62,879 bases of DNA from positions 1 to 62,879 of the forward strand of contig CAZDWZ010000019.1 of the NCBI GenBank assembly GCA_964509425.1, given 5' to 3'. The position numbers and the translations under genes were made by a program. This stretch comes from CAZDWZ01 sp964509425. Its GTDB lineage: Bacteria; Bdellovibrionota_C; UBA2361; SZUA-149; CAZDWZ01. Numbering within the stretch: position 1 is the stretch's first letter; the number at the start of each line of letters is the position of its first letter. The notes under the pieces were generated by a model. It ran no database searches and was not told where the DNA came from. It saw nothing but the letters and a program-made list of their open reading frames with translations. Of the stretch, positions 24,370 to 33,493 are shown in pieces.

Positions 24370-27300
24370 CCCAGAGCGAACTCGCTTTTTTCGTCTCTTT
24401 GCTTGAACCGTGGACGGCCGGCACCTCTGCCGGCCCGGTCCACGACGTCCGGGTCAACCGTGATGTCCGGGTCAACCGTGAATTCTGGATTCACCGTGAT
24501 GTCGGGATTCACCGTGATGTCTGGATTCTCAGTGAGACCCGCCTCCGGGTGGGCAGTCTGAGGCGGGCGCTCGCTCCGATGCTCCCAAAAGCAGAGGACG
24601 CAGTCTGGTTCACCACGAGAAGCGAGGCGCTTTCGGCGCTCGCGGCGTTCGCAACGTCAGCGACCGGCGGCGCTGCGCGCATCATCGGACGGAGAGAGGC
24701 GTCACAGCTCCTCCTTCGCGTGCTCGGAGCCGCCGAAGACGAGTTTCCGCTGCTTACCGAAGAGCTTCACTCTGTCGCCGAATATCCAGCGGTGAGGAAT
24801 AAGCTCCTTTCCCGCCTCCTTAATTATTTCGATCGGCTCCGGTTTTTCCGGCGCGAAGACTCTCAACCCTCGCGGCTCGTCGATGACTGGGGCAATGTGC
24901 CCGCAGAGAACGAACGCGCGGAGGAGGAATTTCTCCTCTACGCACGCTACCGCGATCGCCTTGTTGAAGACGGACTCCTCGATCGCGTGTCCGCGGAGGA
25001 AAAGCTGCTCTCGGCGGCGAGGTCGGATAGCTCGTTTAGGCGGCCGAAGATGATTGTGCTCGATAAGCCGTGGCTCGTCTCGCCGCTTGAAGCGGATTGT
25101 TTCGAAGCCCTCGCGAAGCTTTTTCCGATTCATCTCCTGTATGACGGCAGAGGCGAGCGGACTTTGGGTGCGCTCGCGAGTCGGCGCAACGTATTCGCGA
25201 GTGCCTTTCCGGTCGATGAAAACGAAGATGTATTTCGCTCAACCTGGGCGGAGGCGGTGCTTCGGGAGGGAACGTATTTCGAAGCGGATGATAAAACCGA
25301 GACGTCGACTGACCTCCTTGCGTTTACAAACCGTGAGTCGGAGGTCGACGGCATACTTCGAATCATAAAGTCGGTGCTTGAAGGTCCGGTCGCGGTTGAT
25401 CTTCAGCTCGTAACCCCCGATATCGATCCGTATCGGGAGCTCCTTTTTACCGGGGCAAAGCGCGCCGGAATTCCGCTTTTGATTCGGAAGCCGCGAAGAC
25501 TTCGCGATACTCCCGGCGGGCGGATGTTTCGCGCGTTTCTGAACTGGGTCGAGTACCCCTCAAACGAGACCATCGCGGTGATCCGCGGCTACCCGCTTTT
25601 TGAAAATTGGAACGGCTCACTCGCTGAAGTCCCTGAACAATGGCCGCTTTCGCGGCGCTTCTGGGAGCTTTTCCGGAGCGGCCGGAAGCCGCTTCGCGTT
25701 CTGAAGGGGCTTCAATCAACAAACGGCGAGCGAGTGAGCGAGATGGTTCAGAGTCTGCGAGAGCTCCGCCGGCTCGTTCGCGAATCAGCGCGAGATTTTG
25801 AATCCGGCCCGGAGAATCTCGGGAGCCCGGGTGCGGCGGAAGCGGATGAGCCGGTCTATCTCCGATTCGGAAGAACGGTCGCCGCCGCGCTCGATCAAGC
25901 GATGCTTCGCTCCGACGACGAAATCGAAGAGTCTCCAAATTCGGTCCCGGTGACCGAGCTGCTCGATACCAGGAGCGTCGGCGGAAGATATGTTATTTTT
26001 TTCGGCTGCCTCCAGGGCGTGTTTCCGTCCACTGCGGGTAGTGCTCCGGCGTTTCAACACACCACCGTGCGTCGCTTCGAAAATGCCGGAAAAGATAAGG
26101 AAATAGCCCCTTTTGCAGAAGAAGAGCGGCTTCTCTTCGCGCATGTTCTCCGCTCCGCAAAAGAGCTCGTGTTTACCTTTCCGGAAAACTCGGGAGAGGG
26201 AGAGGCTTCGCCCTCTTCCATTCTCACGCCGTTATCATCGCTCCCGCTCAATCAGCGGAGGCTTTCCGTGCTTCGTCTGAAAACGGAGGAAAAGGAGTGG
26301 GGGGCCTCGACCAGCGCGTGGTTCGAGCGCACGGCGGAACTCGTCTCGAAACGACGGGGTGCGGACTGGACACCGTTTGACGGAGACCTGCGAGGCGAGA
26401 ACGCAGCGATCGCCCGCGGGGTGTCCCACCGGCATTCCGTATCGGACCTCGAAGAGTCGGCGGATTGCCGTCACCGGACGTTTTTTCGGAGGGTCCTCAG
26501 GCTGCCTCGCGCCGAGCTCGAGCCCTTTTCAAAACTTGCGGCGGACTTCGGGACGCTGATCCACCGCGCGTTGTCGCTCTTCTTCGAGCGGGTACTCGAC
26601 CGGCCCACGATTCTCAGCGAGGACTTTCCGAAAGCCTGCCGGATTATGCTTGAATGCGGCGAGCAAGCGATCGCTGAATCACCGAGAAGCTGGAGCGGGA
26701 GTGTCTTCGAGGAATTTCGAAAGGAGCAGCTCCTGTTTGGTCTCGAGGAAGCGAACGAGATCGGACGAGCAGGGGTGCTCCTCGGTTTTCTCCGGAATCA
26801 GCGGGACCTCATCGAGAGCTGGCCGGTGCTGTTGGAATGGAAGTCAACGCTGGTCGTCGAGACGGCAGATGGGGAGGTGACCGTCTCCGCGGTCGTTGAT
26901 CGGATTGACCAGCTCCAAGACGAAAGCAAAGGCACGGTTGTTTGGGACTATAAATTCTCAAAAGTCCCGAAAGCGACCAAGCAGCTCATCGGAAAGAGCC
27001 TGCAAATTCCGCTGTACGCCGAAGCGCTCCGCCAGAATCGCCCCCCGCACGAGCTTCCGAAAAAAGGCGGATACATCGATCTCACCAAGCCGAACCGTAC
27101 GGATGACAAAAGAACGCATAACACGGAGGGCGTGATCCTCGAGCGGCTCAGTCTCATCAGGTCCGGGAGTTTCGTCTCGGACCCGACGGGTCCGCAAAAA
27201 AACGTCGATATCGCAAAAGCCAAAGTCGCCGAGATTGCTTCGCAGTTTGAGACCGGAGACTTCCGCCAGCAGCTTGATACCGATGCGTGCGAATTCTGTG

Positions 27301-30300
27301 AATATCAAACGATCTGCGGTCGGGACGAGATCCGACTTCGAAGGAAATACGAGCACGAGGCCATCGAAGCGGAGGAAGTACCGCGGCCACTTGAGGCGAA
27401 ACCCGAGGCCTCCAGGTATTTCGTTCCGGATCGTGTGAGACCTGATTATCCGCTCTCCGCGGAGCAAGAGCACGCAAGCGACATTACCCGGCACCTGGCG
27501 CTCAGAGCCGGTGCGGGTTCCGGAAAGACGCTGGTGCTGAGAACCCGGTTTATTCGTCTCATTCTTGCAGGCGAACCAATTGAGTCAATCGTCGCTATCA
27601 CGTTTACCGAACGCGCCGCCTTTGAGATTCGCGAGCGAATAGAGGGCGGTATTCGAGACGCAATCCGCTCCCGAACGTTCGGCGGGAAGCCGCTCCAAGA
27701 CATCGAGGTCGACCGGTTAAAGGCAGCAGCTGCTTCTTTCGCGAAAGCGCAAATCGGCACGATCCACGCGCTCGCGCGAGAGCTCGTCGAGACAGCCCCC
27801 GACCTCGCGGGGCTCTACCCTTATGAACATATAGTCACCGGGAGCGAGCGGAGAGAGCTTCTCGACCGCGCCGTCGCTCTTGCCGTCGAGGCCGCCGACT
27901 CCGGTGAATCAGCGGCTAAACTGCCGGGTGCGAGACGCGCGGTTGCGGCGCTCCTTAATGCCGGAGTGAGCATTTCGTTGATAATCAAGCAGATCCACCG
28001 TTTCGCTGGCGAACCGAGGGAGTTCGATCTCGTACTCGAGACGCTTCGAAGGGAGGGGGAGAGAGGCAGTATTCTCCCGTTTCTCGTGGCGAAGCGCGCC
28101 GAGAGAATTCAGTTCGAAGCCGAAATGCTCGGGGAATTCCTCGATGTCTGGTGCCATGATTGCACGCTCTGGCTGAACTCCGATGCGGCGAAGAAGAAGG
28201 GGAAGAGCGAAGAGAACCGTGCGGAGTGGGAGTTGCTTATCCGAACCGCCGCCTCATGTGCCGAGAGGATCGCCGCAGAAGAGAGTTTTGAGAGTTACTT
28301 TCAGCTGAGCGCACTGGTCGAGTCGTCTGCTCACATCTCGCAGAATAGAAGCGGGAACATCAAAAATTTTTACAAAGAGCTTCGCGATTATCTGAGGCTT
28401 CGAACGCCTCGGTTGAGCATTCTCTCCCGATCGATTGACGCTGAAGGCGCGGCGCTCACGCTCGTGGTGGAGATTGCGCACGTCGTCTTCGAAGCTCGTC
28501 GGCAGTTTAAAATTCTCAAAAAACAGCGGCGCTGCGTGGACTTCAATGACCTGATTTCAGGCGCGAAAACGCTCCTTTCGGTGCCCCGATCGGGTGCTGC
28601 GGAACGGCGGCGGATTCGCATCGTCGAGCGAGTCCGGAAGCAGCTTCGCCATCTCATGGTTGATGAGTTCCAGGACACCGACCCGGATCAGTGGGCGCTC
28701 CTTCGCGCGATGTTCGCCGGAGATGATCTGAGGGAGAAGTTAAACTCCGCATCGCCCGCGACGAGCGACGTTTCAAAAACGGCGCAGCTTTCCAAGAAGC
28801 GCGATCGCTCCGTGAACCTGGAGCTCTTCTCGGGAAACGGAGACCCGGGCACGTCGAACGTCTCCGAAGCGACCGGACAACGAGCTTCGCTGTTTTTGGT
28901 CGGCGATAATCAGCAGGCAATCTATAGTTTCCGCGGCGGCGATGTTCGCGTCTTCGAAGCTGCGGCGAGGGAGCTGGAATTTGCGGGCGGAGAGAAGGCC
29001 GCGCTTCAAGACAATTATCGAAGCTCTCGCGGGGTGCTTGAATTCTGCAACGACTTCTTCCGCCTCTTGTTCGCCGTGGATTTCGACGAAGCGGGCGCAC
29101 CGCGAGCCGGCGGCTCCGTTTCCTTTCAACCGCTTCAGCCTGTTCGGGGGGAAGAAGGCGACATCTCGACGCGCGGAAGAGTGCGGCTTTTCCAGAAAAA
29201 AGCGGCAAAAAAGAAGGGCGAGTCGAAGGATTCGAATCCCGACGGCTACGAAGCCGAACGAGTCGCTGCAATCATTCACGACGTATTGAAAGACGTCGAA
29301 GCGGACGGCGTCGAGTGGCCGGCTTTGAAAAAAGTACCCCGGGAGGGAATGATCGCCGTCCTCACCCGAGGGAGGAAACATCTGCGGCTCATTCGCTCGG
29401 CGCTTGAAGAGCGGGGGATTCACTATCGTCTCGGGCAGAACAGCGGGTTCTTCGAGCTCGAGGAGGTGCAGGCCATCCAGCTCCTCGCGCGAACGCTCAT
29501 CGACCCGGCCGATGAGGTCTCGCTGGTCGGCACGCTCCGCTCCCCCTTTGGCGGGTTTCATGACGGGGAGCTCGTTCAGTTCAGACAGCTTTTTGAAGGA
29601 TCGTGGGCCAGCGTCTGGAACGGCGGCGTGCCGGAGGGTGACCTCGCCCGAGTCGTCTCGGTGCTCTCCGCCGCGCGGAGCAGACTCCACACGGATCCGG
29701 TCTCCTCGGTGCTGAGGCACCTCTTTGAAACCTCCCCGATGGGCGATGCGTATGACTCGCTCGGTCTCTTTTCGGCGCGGGAGAACATCGCCCGCTTTCT
29801 CTCCCGGCTTGCGGATGCCGAGAGCCGACTTCCGGGAGGGGGGAGCCCCGCCGAGGTCCTCCACTGGCTAAACGCCTTGTCCGATGAGTCGGCACCGCCT
29901 TCGGGCGGCGGGGGCAGCGAGCCCGTTCTCCTCATGACGGTCCACAGCTCGAAGGGTCTTGAGTTCCCGATGGTGGTCCTCCCGTTTCTCAAACCCCAGA
30001 GTCCGCAGGGACAGGATTTCCTCATTGGGGAGTTTCCGGAGCTGTCCGAGCATTCGAACCACCTCCTCGGGCTCCGGCTCGAAGACGAAGAAAATGACTT
30101 CCGGAGAGAAAAAACTTTTCTGCAGTTCCTGATCGAGGAAGCCTCGAAGAGCCGGAAGGCCAGTGAGGAGCGGCGTCTGTTCTATGTAGCCGCGACCCGG
30201 GCCAAGGACTATCTCGTGCTGGCGGACCCCCGTGACCAGGATAAAAACGAAGAGAATGCGGAAGGTTATAGCTTGAGAGAAATCAATTTACGGGCGTTTC

Positions 30301-30389
30301 TGTCGGAAAAACCGGGTGACTGGTTGGACCTCTTAGGTAGTGAAATTCTTAACAATTTACTGCCACCATTAGGGGGGGACTCGGCATAA
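24366..30389 (+). CDS. AddB-AddA-like fused nuclease-helicase for double-strand-break repair
   Basis: A 2007-residue protein from a GTG start. The first half (to about residue 1010) is AddB-like: helicase-like remnant, then FGTLIHRALSLFFERV (about 725) and a PD-(D/E)xK nuclease core VVWDYKFS (about 857), followed by the iron-sulfur cysteines CEFCEYQTIC (about 974). The second half is a UvrD/RecB-type helicase: Walker A GAGSGKT (about 1048), VDEFQDTD (about 1431), GDNQQAIYSFRGGD (about 1511), TVHSSKGLEF (about 1858) and FYVAATRAKDYL (about 1938). There is no second nuclease domain at the C-terminus. Expected role: end resection for homologous recombination. Coupled to galU by a four-base overlap. 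Residues 27-56 hold a hexapeptide repeat. Confidence 0.85.
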   Translation: MTQSELAFFVSLLEPWTAGTSAGPVHDVRVNRDVRVNREFWIHRDVGIHRDVWILSETRLRVGSLRRALAPMLPKAEDAVWFTTRSEALSALAAFATSATGGAARIIGRREASQLLLRVLGAAEDEFPLLTEELHSVAEYPAVRNKLLSRLLNYFDRLRFFRREDSQPSRLVDDWGNVPAENERAEEEFLLYARYRDRLVEDGLLDRVSAEEKLLSAARSDSSFRRPKMIVLDKPWLVSPLEADCFEALAKLFPIHLLYDGRGERTLGALASRRNVFASAFPVDENEDVFRSTWAEAVLREGTYFEADDKTETSTDLLAFTNRESEVDGILRIIKSVLEGPVAVDLQLVTPDIDPYRELLFTGAKRAGIPLLIRKPRRLRDTPGGRMFRAFLNWVEYPSNETIAVIRGYPLFENWNGSLAEVPEQWPLSRRFWELFRSGRKPLRVLKGLQSTNGERVSEMVQSLRELRRLVRESARDFESGPENLGSPGAAEADEPVYLRFGRTVAAALDQAMLRSDDEIEESPNSVPVTELLDTRSVGGRYVIFFGCLQGVFPSTAGSAPAFQHTTVRRFENAGKDKEIAPFAEEERLLFAHVLRSAKELVFTFPENSGEGEASPSSILTPLSSLPLNQRRLSVLRLKTEEKEWGASTSAWFERTAELVSKRRGADWTPFDGDLRGENAAIARGVSHRHSVSDLEESADCRHRTFFRRVLRLPRAELEPFSKLAADFGTLIHRALSLFFERVLDRPTILSEDFPKACRIMLECGEQAIAESPRSWSGSVFEEFRKEQLLFGLEEANEIGRAGVLLGFLRNQRDLIESWPVLLEWKSTLVVETADGEVTVSAVVDRIDQLQDESKGTVVWDYKFSKVPKATKQLIGKSLQIPLYAEALRQNRPPHELPKKGGYIDLTKPNRTDDKRTHNTEGVILERLSLIRSGSFVSDPTGPQKNVDIAKAKVAEIASQFETGDFRQQLDTDACEFCEYQTICGRDEIRLRRKYEHEAIEAEEVPRPLEAKPEASRYFVPDRVRPDYPLSAEQEHASDITRHLALRAGAGSGKTLVLRTRFIRLILAGEPIESIVAITFTERAAFEIRERIEGGIRDAIRSRTFGGKPLQDIEVDRLKAAAASFAKAQIGTIHALARELVETAPDLAGLYPYEHIVTGSERRELLDRAVALAVEAADSGESAAKLPGARRAVAALLNAGVSISLIIKQIHRFAGEPREFDLVLETLRREGERGSILPFLVAKRAERIQFEAEMLGEFLDVWCHDCTLWLNSDAAKKKGKSEENRAEWELLIRTAASCAERIAAEESFESYFQLSALVESSAHISQNRSGNIKNFYKELRDYLRLRTPRLSILSRSIDAEGAALTLVVEIAHVVFEARRQFKILKKQRRCVDFNDLISGAKTLLSVPRSGAAERRRIRIVERVRKQLRHLMVDEFQDTDPDQWALLRAMFAGDDLREKLNSASPATSDVSKTAQLSKKRDRSVNLELFSGNGDPGTSNVSEATGQRASLFLVGDNQQAIYSFRGGDVRVFEAAARELEFAGGEKAALQDNYRSSRGVLEFCNDFFRLLFAVDFDEAGAPRAGGSVSFQPLQPVRGEEGDISTRGRVRLFQKKAAKKKGESKDSNPDGYEAERVAAIIHDVLKDVEADGVEWPALKKVPREGMIAVLTRGRKHLRLIRSALEERGIHYRLGQNSGFFELEEVQAIQLLARTLIDPADEVSLVGTLRSPFGGFHDGELVQFRQLFEGSWASVWNGGVPEGDLARVVSVLSAARSRLHTDPVSSVLRHLFETSPMGDAYDSLGLFSARENIARFLSRLADAESRLPGGGSPAEVLHWLNALSDESAPPSGGGGSEPVLLMTVHSSKGLEFPMVVLPFLKPQSPQGQDFLIGEFPELSEHSNHLLGLRLEDEENDFRREKTFLQFLIEEASKSRKASEERRLFYVAATRAKDYLVLADPRDQDKNEENAEGYSLREINLRAFLSEKPGDWLDLLGSEILNNLLPPLGGDSA
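24444..24533 (+). repeat. In-frame 18 bp tandem repeat (five units)
   Basis: Five consecutive 18-base units encode DVRVNR, DVRVNR, EFWIHR, DVGIHR and DVWILS. The first two differ by one base. They interrupt the N-terminal AddB-like region, before the segment starting ETRLRVGSLRRAL. Confidence 0.9.
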
Positions 30390-30625
30390 CATGAAATGAA
30401 GCATCCTGGATTGACGGAGCGATGAGAGGACAGGGTGGAGTCAAATGATTCCAGCCTGTTTCGGTCTGTTTCAGATGCCGAAGTGCTTCGCTCCCGGGGG
30501 GTTGGTCATTTTGCCGGGACGAGAGTGAGAGGCCGAAGCCCTATTCCATATTTGGGGTGTGGAAGGCCGGTTCGGGGTGCGCAGGTAATTTTTTAGAGGC
30601 AGTCATTTAAGAGTTAGGGGCCAGC

Positions 30626-31045
30626 ATGAAACGTCTATCAGCAGTTCATAAGGCGATTACAGGCAGGTATCGCAAGGCGACTTTCGCCGCCTATGAATAC
30701 GCCATCAGAAATCCAAACAGCATCATGTTCGCGATGGGAGTTGTGCTCCTCGTCGGCGGACTTTCACAACTCGCGGTCGCCCAAGGTGACTACCAAGCCG
30801 GTGTCGCTGCAGGCGGCGGCGGATTTGGCGTCGGCGGAAACCCGACCCAAGCTTGTAGCCGCGTGCTCGGATACATCGAAGGCGGATTCGGCGCGTTGGT
30901 TGCAACCGGTGCGGGACTCGGCGCGATTATCGCGGCGGCGCTCGGCGGATTCAAAGCAGCTTGGTGCTTGCTCGTCGTTTCAGTCGGCTGCTTCATTCTC
31001 CGTTCGTATCTCACGCTTTTCCACGCGGGATGCCGAAACGCTTAA
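30626..31045 (+). CDS. VirB2/TrbC-like pilin A1
   Basis: A 139-residue protein with a long N-terminal export signal ending around LAVAQ (residue 52), a Gly-rich stretch, then two hydrophobic helices (about 88-108 and 114-132) separated by GGFKAAW. This is the VirB2/TrbC pilin layout. A cysteine precedes helix 1 (TQACSR) and another follows helix 2 (HAGC). First gene of a seven-gene + strand array, preceded by about 235 bp of non-coding DNA. A secreted pilus subunit is inferred from the family; no secretion ATPase is nearby. Confidence 0.75.
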   Translation: MKRLSAVHKAITGRYRKATFAAYEYAIRNPNSIMFAMGVVLLVGGLSQLAVAQGDYQAGVAAGGGGFGVGGNPTQACSRVLGYIEGGFGALVATGAGLGAIIAAALGGFKAAWCLLVVSVGCFILRSYLTLFHAGCRNA

Positions 31046-31066
31046 TTTGCGGTTTCTAGGAACAAG

Positions 31067-31561
31067 ATGAATTCATCACGGAGTATCGACGTGTTCAGCC
31101 AAGTTTCAAAATCAATCGGTAAAATTAGCGACACCTATCGGTCCGTTTCTACGGCGGCATACGGTTTCGCGACGGCCCATCCCATGCTGGTCCTTGGGGC
31201 TGTCGGCGTTGCGTATGCAGCTACGGTTGGTGTTGATCATGTTCTCGCGGCTGACGGCTTTGGTGCCGCCGGCGGCGGAAGTCCGGCCGGTCCTGCTGCC
31301 GGAAGCGGCGGTGGAAGCCCTGTCGGACCGGGTGCGGCCGGTGGCGGCGCGGCCATTTCCGGAAACTCGGTTCAGGCTTGTAGCCGGACGATCGGATATC
31401 TCGAAGGCGGATTCGGCACGTTGGTGGCGAGCTCGGCGGGGCTCGGCGCGATCATCGCAGCCGCACTGGGTGGATTCAAAGCAGCTTGGGCGCTGTTTGT
31501 GGTCTCCGTCGGCTGCTTCATCTTGCGCACGTATCTCACGTTGTTTTTGACCGGATGTTAA
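31067..31561 (+). CDS. VirB2/TrbC-like pilin A2
   Basis: A 164-residue paralogue of A1, 21 bp downstream. The two-helix region (EGGFGTLVASSAGLG onward) is nearly the same as in A1, but the segment after the signal is expanded into a Gly/Pro/Ala-rich linker of about 40 residues (residues 62-100). It keeps the cysteine before helix 1 (VQACSR) and at the C-terminus (LTGC). The linker may hold the N-terminus away from the filament. Confidence 0.75.
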   Translation: MNSSRSIDVFSQVSKSIGKISDTYRSVSTAAYGFATAHPMLVLGAVGVAYAATVGVDHVLAADGFGAAGGGSPAGPAAGSGGGSPVGPGAAGGGAAISGNSVQACSRTIGYLEGGFGTLVASSAGLGAIIAAALGGFKAAWALFVVSVGCFILRTYLTLFLTGC

Positions 31562-31610
31562 GGGGACTCAGGGAGAGGGCCCGGTTAGCCGGGGGAAAGA
31601 GGTTAGGCCT

Positions 31611-31973
31611 ATGTCGAAATCTACAAAGCTAATTAATCGTATCGAGCGGAAGTACAACCAGCTTTCAGTCGATGCATGCCGGTGGGTGGTGAACAACTTC
31701 TCATTCGTATGCGCACTGACGCTTGTTGCGCTCGTCTTTGTTGAAGCGGATACCGCTCGAGCCGGTGGAAACACCCCGCTTGAAGCTTGTAAGCAGCTGC
31801 TCAGCTACATCGAAGGTGGTTTTGCGTCGCTCGTCGCCGCAGCAGCCGGACTCGGTGCCATCATCGCGGCAGCGGTGGGCGGATTTAAAGCGGCTTGGGG
31901 ACTGTTGGTCGTCTCCGTCGGAGCGTTCATTCTTCGGTCCTACATCGGGGTGTTTCTGGCTGCGTGCAACTAA
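31611..31973 (+). CDS. VirB2/TrbC-like pilin A3
   Basis: A 120-residue paralogue with a shorter signal region (hydrophobic residues 27-45) and no Gly-rich linker. The pair of helices reads GGFASLVAAAAGLGAIIAA and WGLLVVSVGAFILRSY. Cysteines lie in LEACKQ before helix 1 and LAACN at the end. It is 49 bp downstream of A2 with its own ATG; a good ribosome site is not obvious, the closest purine run being AAAGAGGTTAGG. Confidence 0.75.
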   Translation: MSKSTKLINRIERKYNQLSVDACRWVVNNFSFVCALTLVALVFVEADTARAGGNTPLEACKQLLSYIEGGFASLVAAAAGLGAIIAAAVGGFKAAWGLLVVSVGAFILRSYIGVFLAACN

Positions 31974-32051
31974 GTTGCGACGCTTTCTCCAGGGGCATTG
32001 TTCCCAGGGAGGCGGCCAGCTCTGCGCGGGTGAGGAAGAGAGTTTTACGCC

Positions 32052-32417
32052 ATGTTTCTAGATGTCTGCATTTATTTGGCAGTTACTCTGAGAGAGAAGC
32101 GAGAATTGTTCTCGGCTCTCGTTCCTGTTGCTGTGTTCTTTCTGTTCATGCCCGGCGAAGTTTTCGCTCACACGCCGTTTTCGGGATACGACGACGGCCT
32201 TTTTAAGAAAGCTTGCTCCGGCATTCTCAAATATCAAGACGGAAGCGGGAGCGACGGACTCGGTTCGCTGCTTACAGCGGTTGCCGGAATGGGCGCTATC
32301 ATCTCGGCCGCAGTCGGCGGGTTCCGGGTTGCTTGGGCACTCCTCGTTGTTTCCGTCGGAACATATATTCTCGGGGATTTTATCCGATCGCCATTTGGCT
32401 ATTCGGGGAAATGTTGA
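32052..32417 (+). CDS. VirB2/TrbC-like pilin A4
   Basis: A 121-residue, more diverged member. A signal region ends near EVFA (residue 39); KKACSG precedes helix 1; the helices read LLTAVAGMGAIISAAVGG and WALLVVSVGTYILGDF. The protein ends SGKC, keeping the cysteine pair. The residues around helix 1 still match A1-A3, so common ancestry is clear. Confidence 0.7.
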   Translation: MFLDVCIYLAVTLREKRELFSALVPVAVFFLFMPGEVFAHTPFSGYDDGLFKKACSGILKYQDGSGSDGLGSLLTAVAGMGAIISAAVGGFRVAWALLVVSVGTYILGDFIRSPFGYSGKC

Positions 32418-32430
32418 GGTGGATGAGGTT

Positions 32431-32730
32431 ATGAAAAATCACGGAAAATTCCTCGTTATCACGGGCTGCGCGGCGGCCGTTCTCTTCCTGTCTGTTTTGC
32501 CGGAAGCGGCATTCGCGGTTGAAGGCGATGGGATTTTCAAAGCCGCTGCGGCGGGCATTGTTGATAAAGTATTACCCGGCTCATTCGGTGCCACCTGCGC
32601 CGTTGTTGCCGGAGTCCTCGCGCTGGTTGCTGCGGCGACCGGTAGTTATCGAGGAGCGTGGGCGCTCGTCTTCGTGGTCTTTGCCTGCTACCTCGCGAGA
32701 AACGTTCTCGAAATTTTGTTCTCAACCTAA
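32431..32730 (+). CDS. VirB2/TrbC-like pilin A5, diverged
   Basis: A 99-residue protein from ATG 32431 (the frame is open further upstream, but that part overlaps A4). Signal region ends near AAFA (residue 29). Two hydrophobic helices follow, with GSYRGAWALVF between them. It lacks the cysteine spacing of A1-A4: its cysteines lie inside the helices (GATCAVV, FACYLA). The end is short, without a tail. Possibly a minor or capping subunit. Confidence 0.65.
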   Translation: MKNHGKFLVITGCAAAVLFLSVLPEAAFAVEGDGIFKAAAAGIVDKVLPGSFGATCAVVAGVLALVAAATGSYRGAWALVFVVFACYLARNVLEILFST

Positions 32731-32766
32731 CCAGACGACTAGAACCAGAGAGACCCCGGAGGTCAC

Positions 32767-33318
32767 ATGAAAGATTTACATCTAGAAAAGCGGGAGAAAA
32801 TAACGATTGGCAGAGCGCTGCTGTTCGTTCTCGGGTTGTCGACTCTTATTATTACCGCTCCGGTCGAATCGTATGCATTCGATGTCTCGGTAATTAACTG
32901 GGCGATTAAGGAACTCTGCGGTCACATCACCGGCGGGTTCGGCGCGCTCCTCACTTCCGTCGCCATTCTCGGCGCGGTCGTCTCCGCGGCGCTCGGATCG
33001 TTCCGGGTTTTCTTTGGAGCCATTATCGTCGGCGTCGGCTCGTATGCAGTGCCGAACATTCTCACGATGTATTTCCCGGGTGCGGCAGCGCAGTGTGATG
33101 CTCCTTCAGGAGGCCGCGCGGCAAAGTCGGCTGAGCCTATAGTCGCGAAAAATCGCCTGACCACTGAAGAGTTCAAGGCTGCGGCTCCTCTCGGAGCGCT
33201 TCCAGAGGCGGCTCCGGCGGCGGCTCCGCAGGCTGCGGAGAACACCCTGGAGACCTACGAAGACGACGAAGCAGAGTCTTCACGCTCGTGGGCGGCGCTT
33301 GCGGAATCAGGCTCCTAG
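32767..33318 (+). CDS. VirB2/TrbC-like pilin A6 with a long polar C-terminal tail
   Basis: A 183-residue protein. The signal region (18-40), KELCGH, helix 1 (GGFGALLTSVAILGAVV) and helix 2 (FFGAIIVGVGSYAV) fit the family; AAQCDAP keeps the second cysteine. About 75 extra residues follow: Ala/Pro/Glu-rich and ending in an acidic stretch and SRSW. A7 has the same design, so these two form a subgroup that may display a tail on the filament or bind a partner. Confidence 0.7.
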   Translation: MKDLHLEKREKITIGRALLFVLGLSTLIITAPVESYAFDVSVINWAIKELCGHITGGFGALLTSVAILGAVVSAALGSFRVFFGAIIVGVGSYAVPNILTMYFPGAAAQCDAPSGGRAAKSAEPIVAKNRLTTEEFKAAAPLGALPEAAPAAAPQAAENTLETYEDDEAESSRSWAALAESGS

Positions 33319-33385
33319 TGCCGCTCTCATTTGAATCTGCGGCACGCTCGGCGCAGCCGAGCAGGAATTATCTCGTAGTCCGGCA
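33316..33385. repeat. Structured dispersed repeat, copy 2
   Basis: Same order of blocks as at 23103-23190: CTAGTGCCG, TGCGGCA, the hairpin GCTCGGC-GCA-GCCGAGC and ATCTCGTA. It lies between pilin genes A6 and A7. Downstream (33420-33441) is ACTAGACGGTCGGAGCAC, related to motifs at 11230 and 23449. Confidence 0.6.
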
Positions 33386-33493
33386 CCACAGAGGGAAAAC
33401 GTTTCAGTCCAATTGAGCGAGAACTAGACGGTCGGAGCACAGTTTTGCCTTCGACGAACGTTCGGAAGCAGCGAACTTGAAGGAAACGATCGA

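Noticed and set aside
28773..29864. 363-codon open frame opposite the helicase half
   Set aside because: It is the antisense shadow of a gene with intact helicase motifs and has no plausible protein features.
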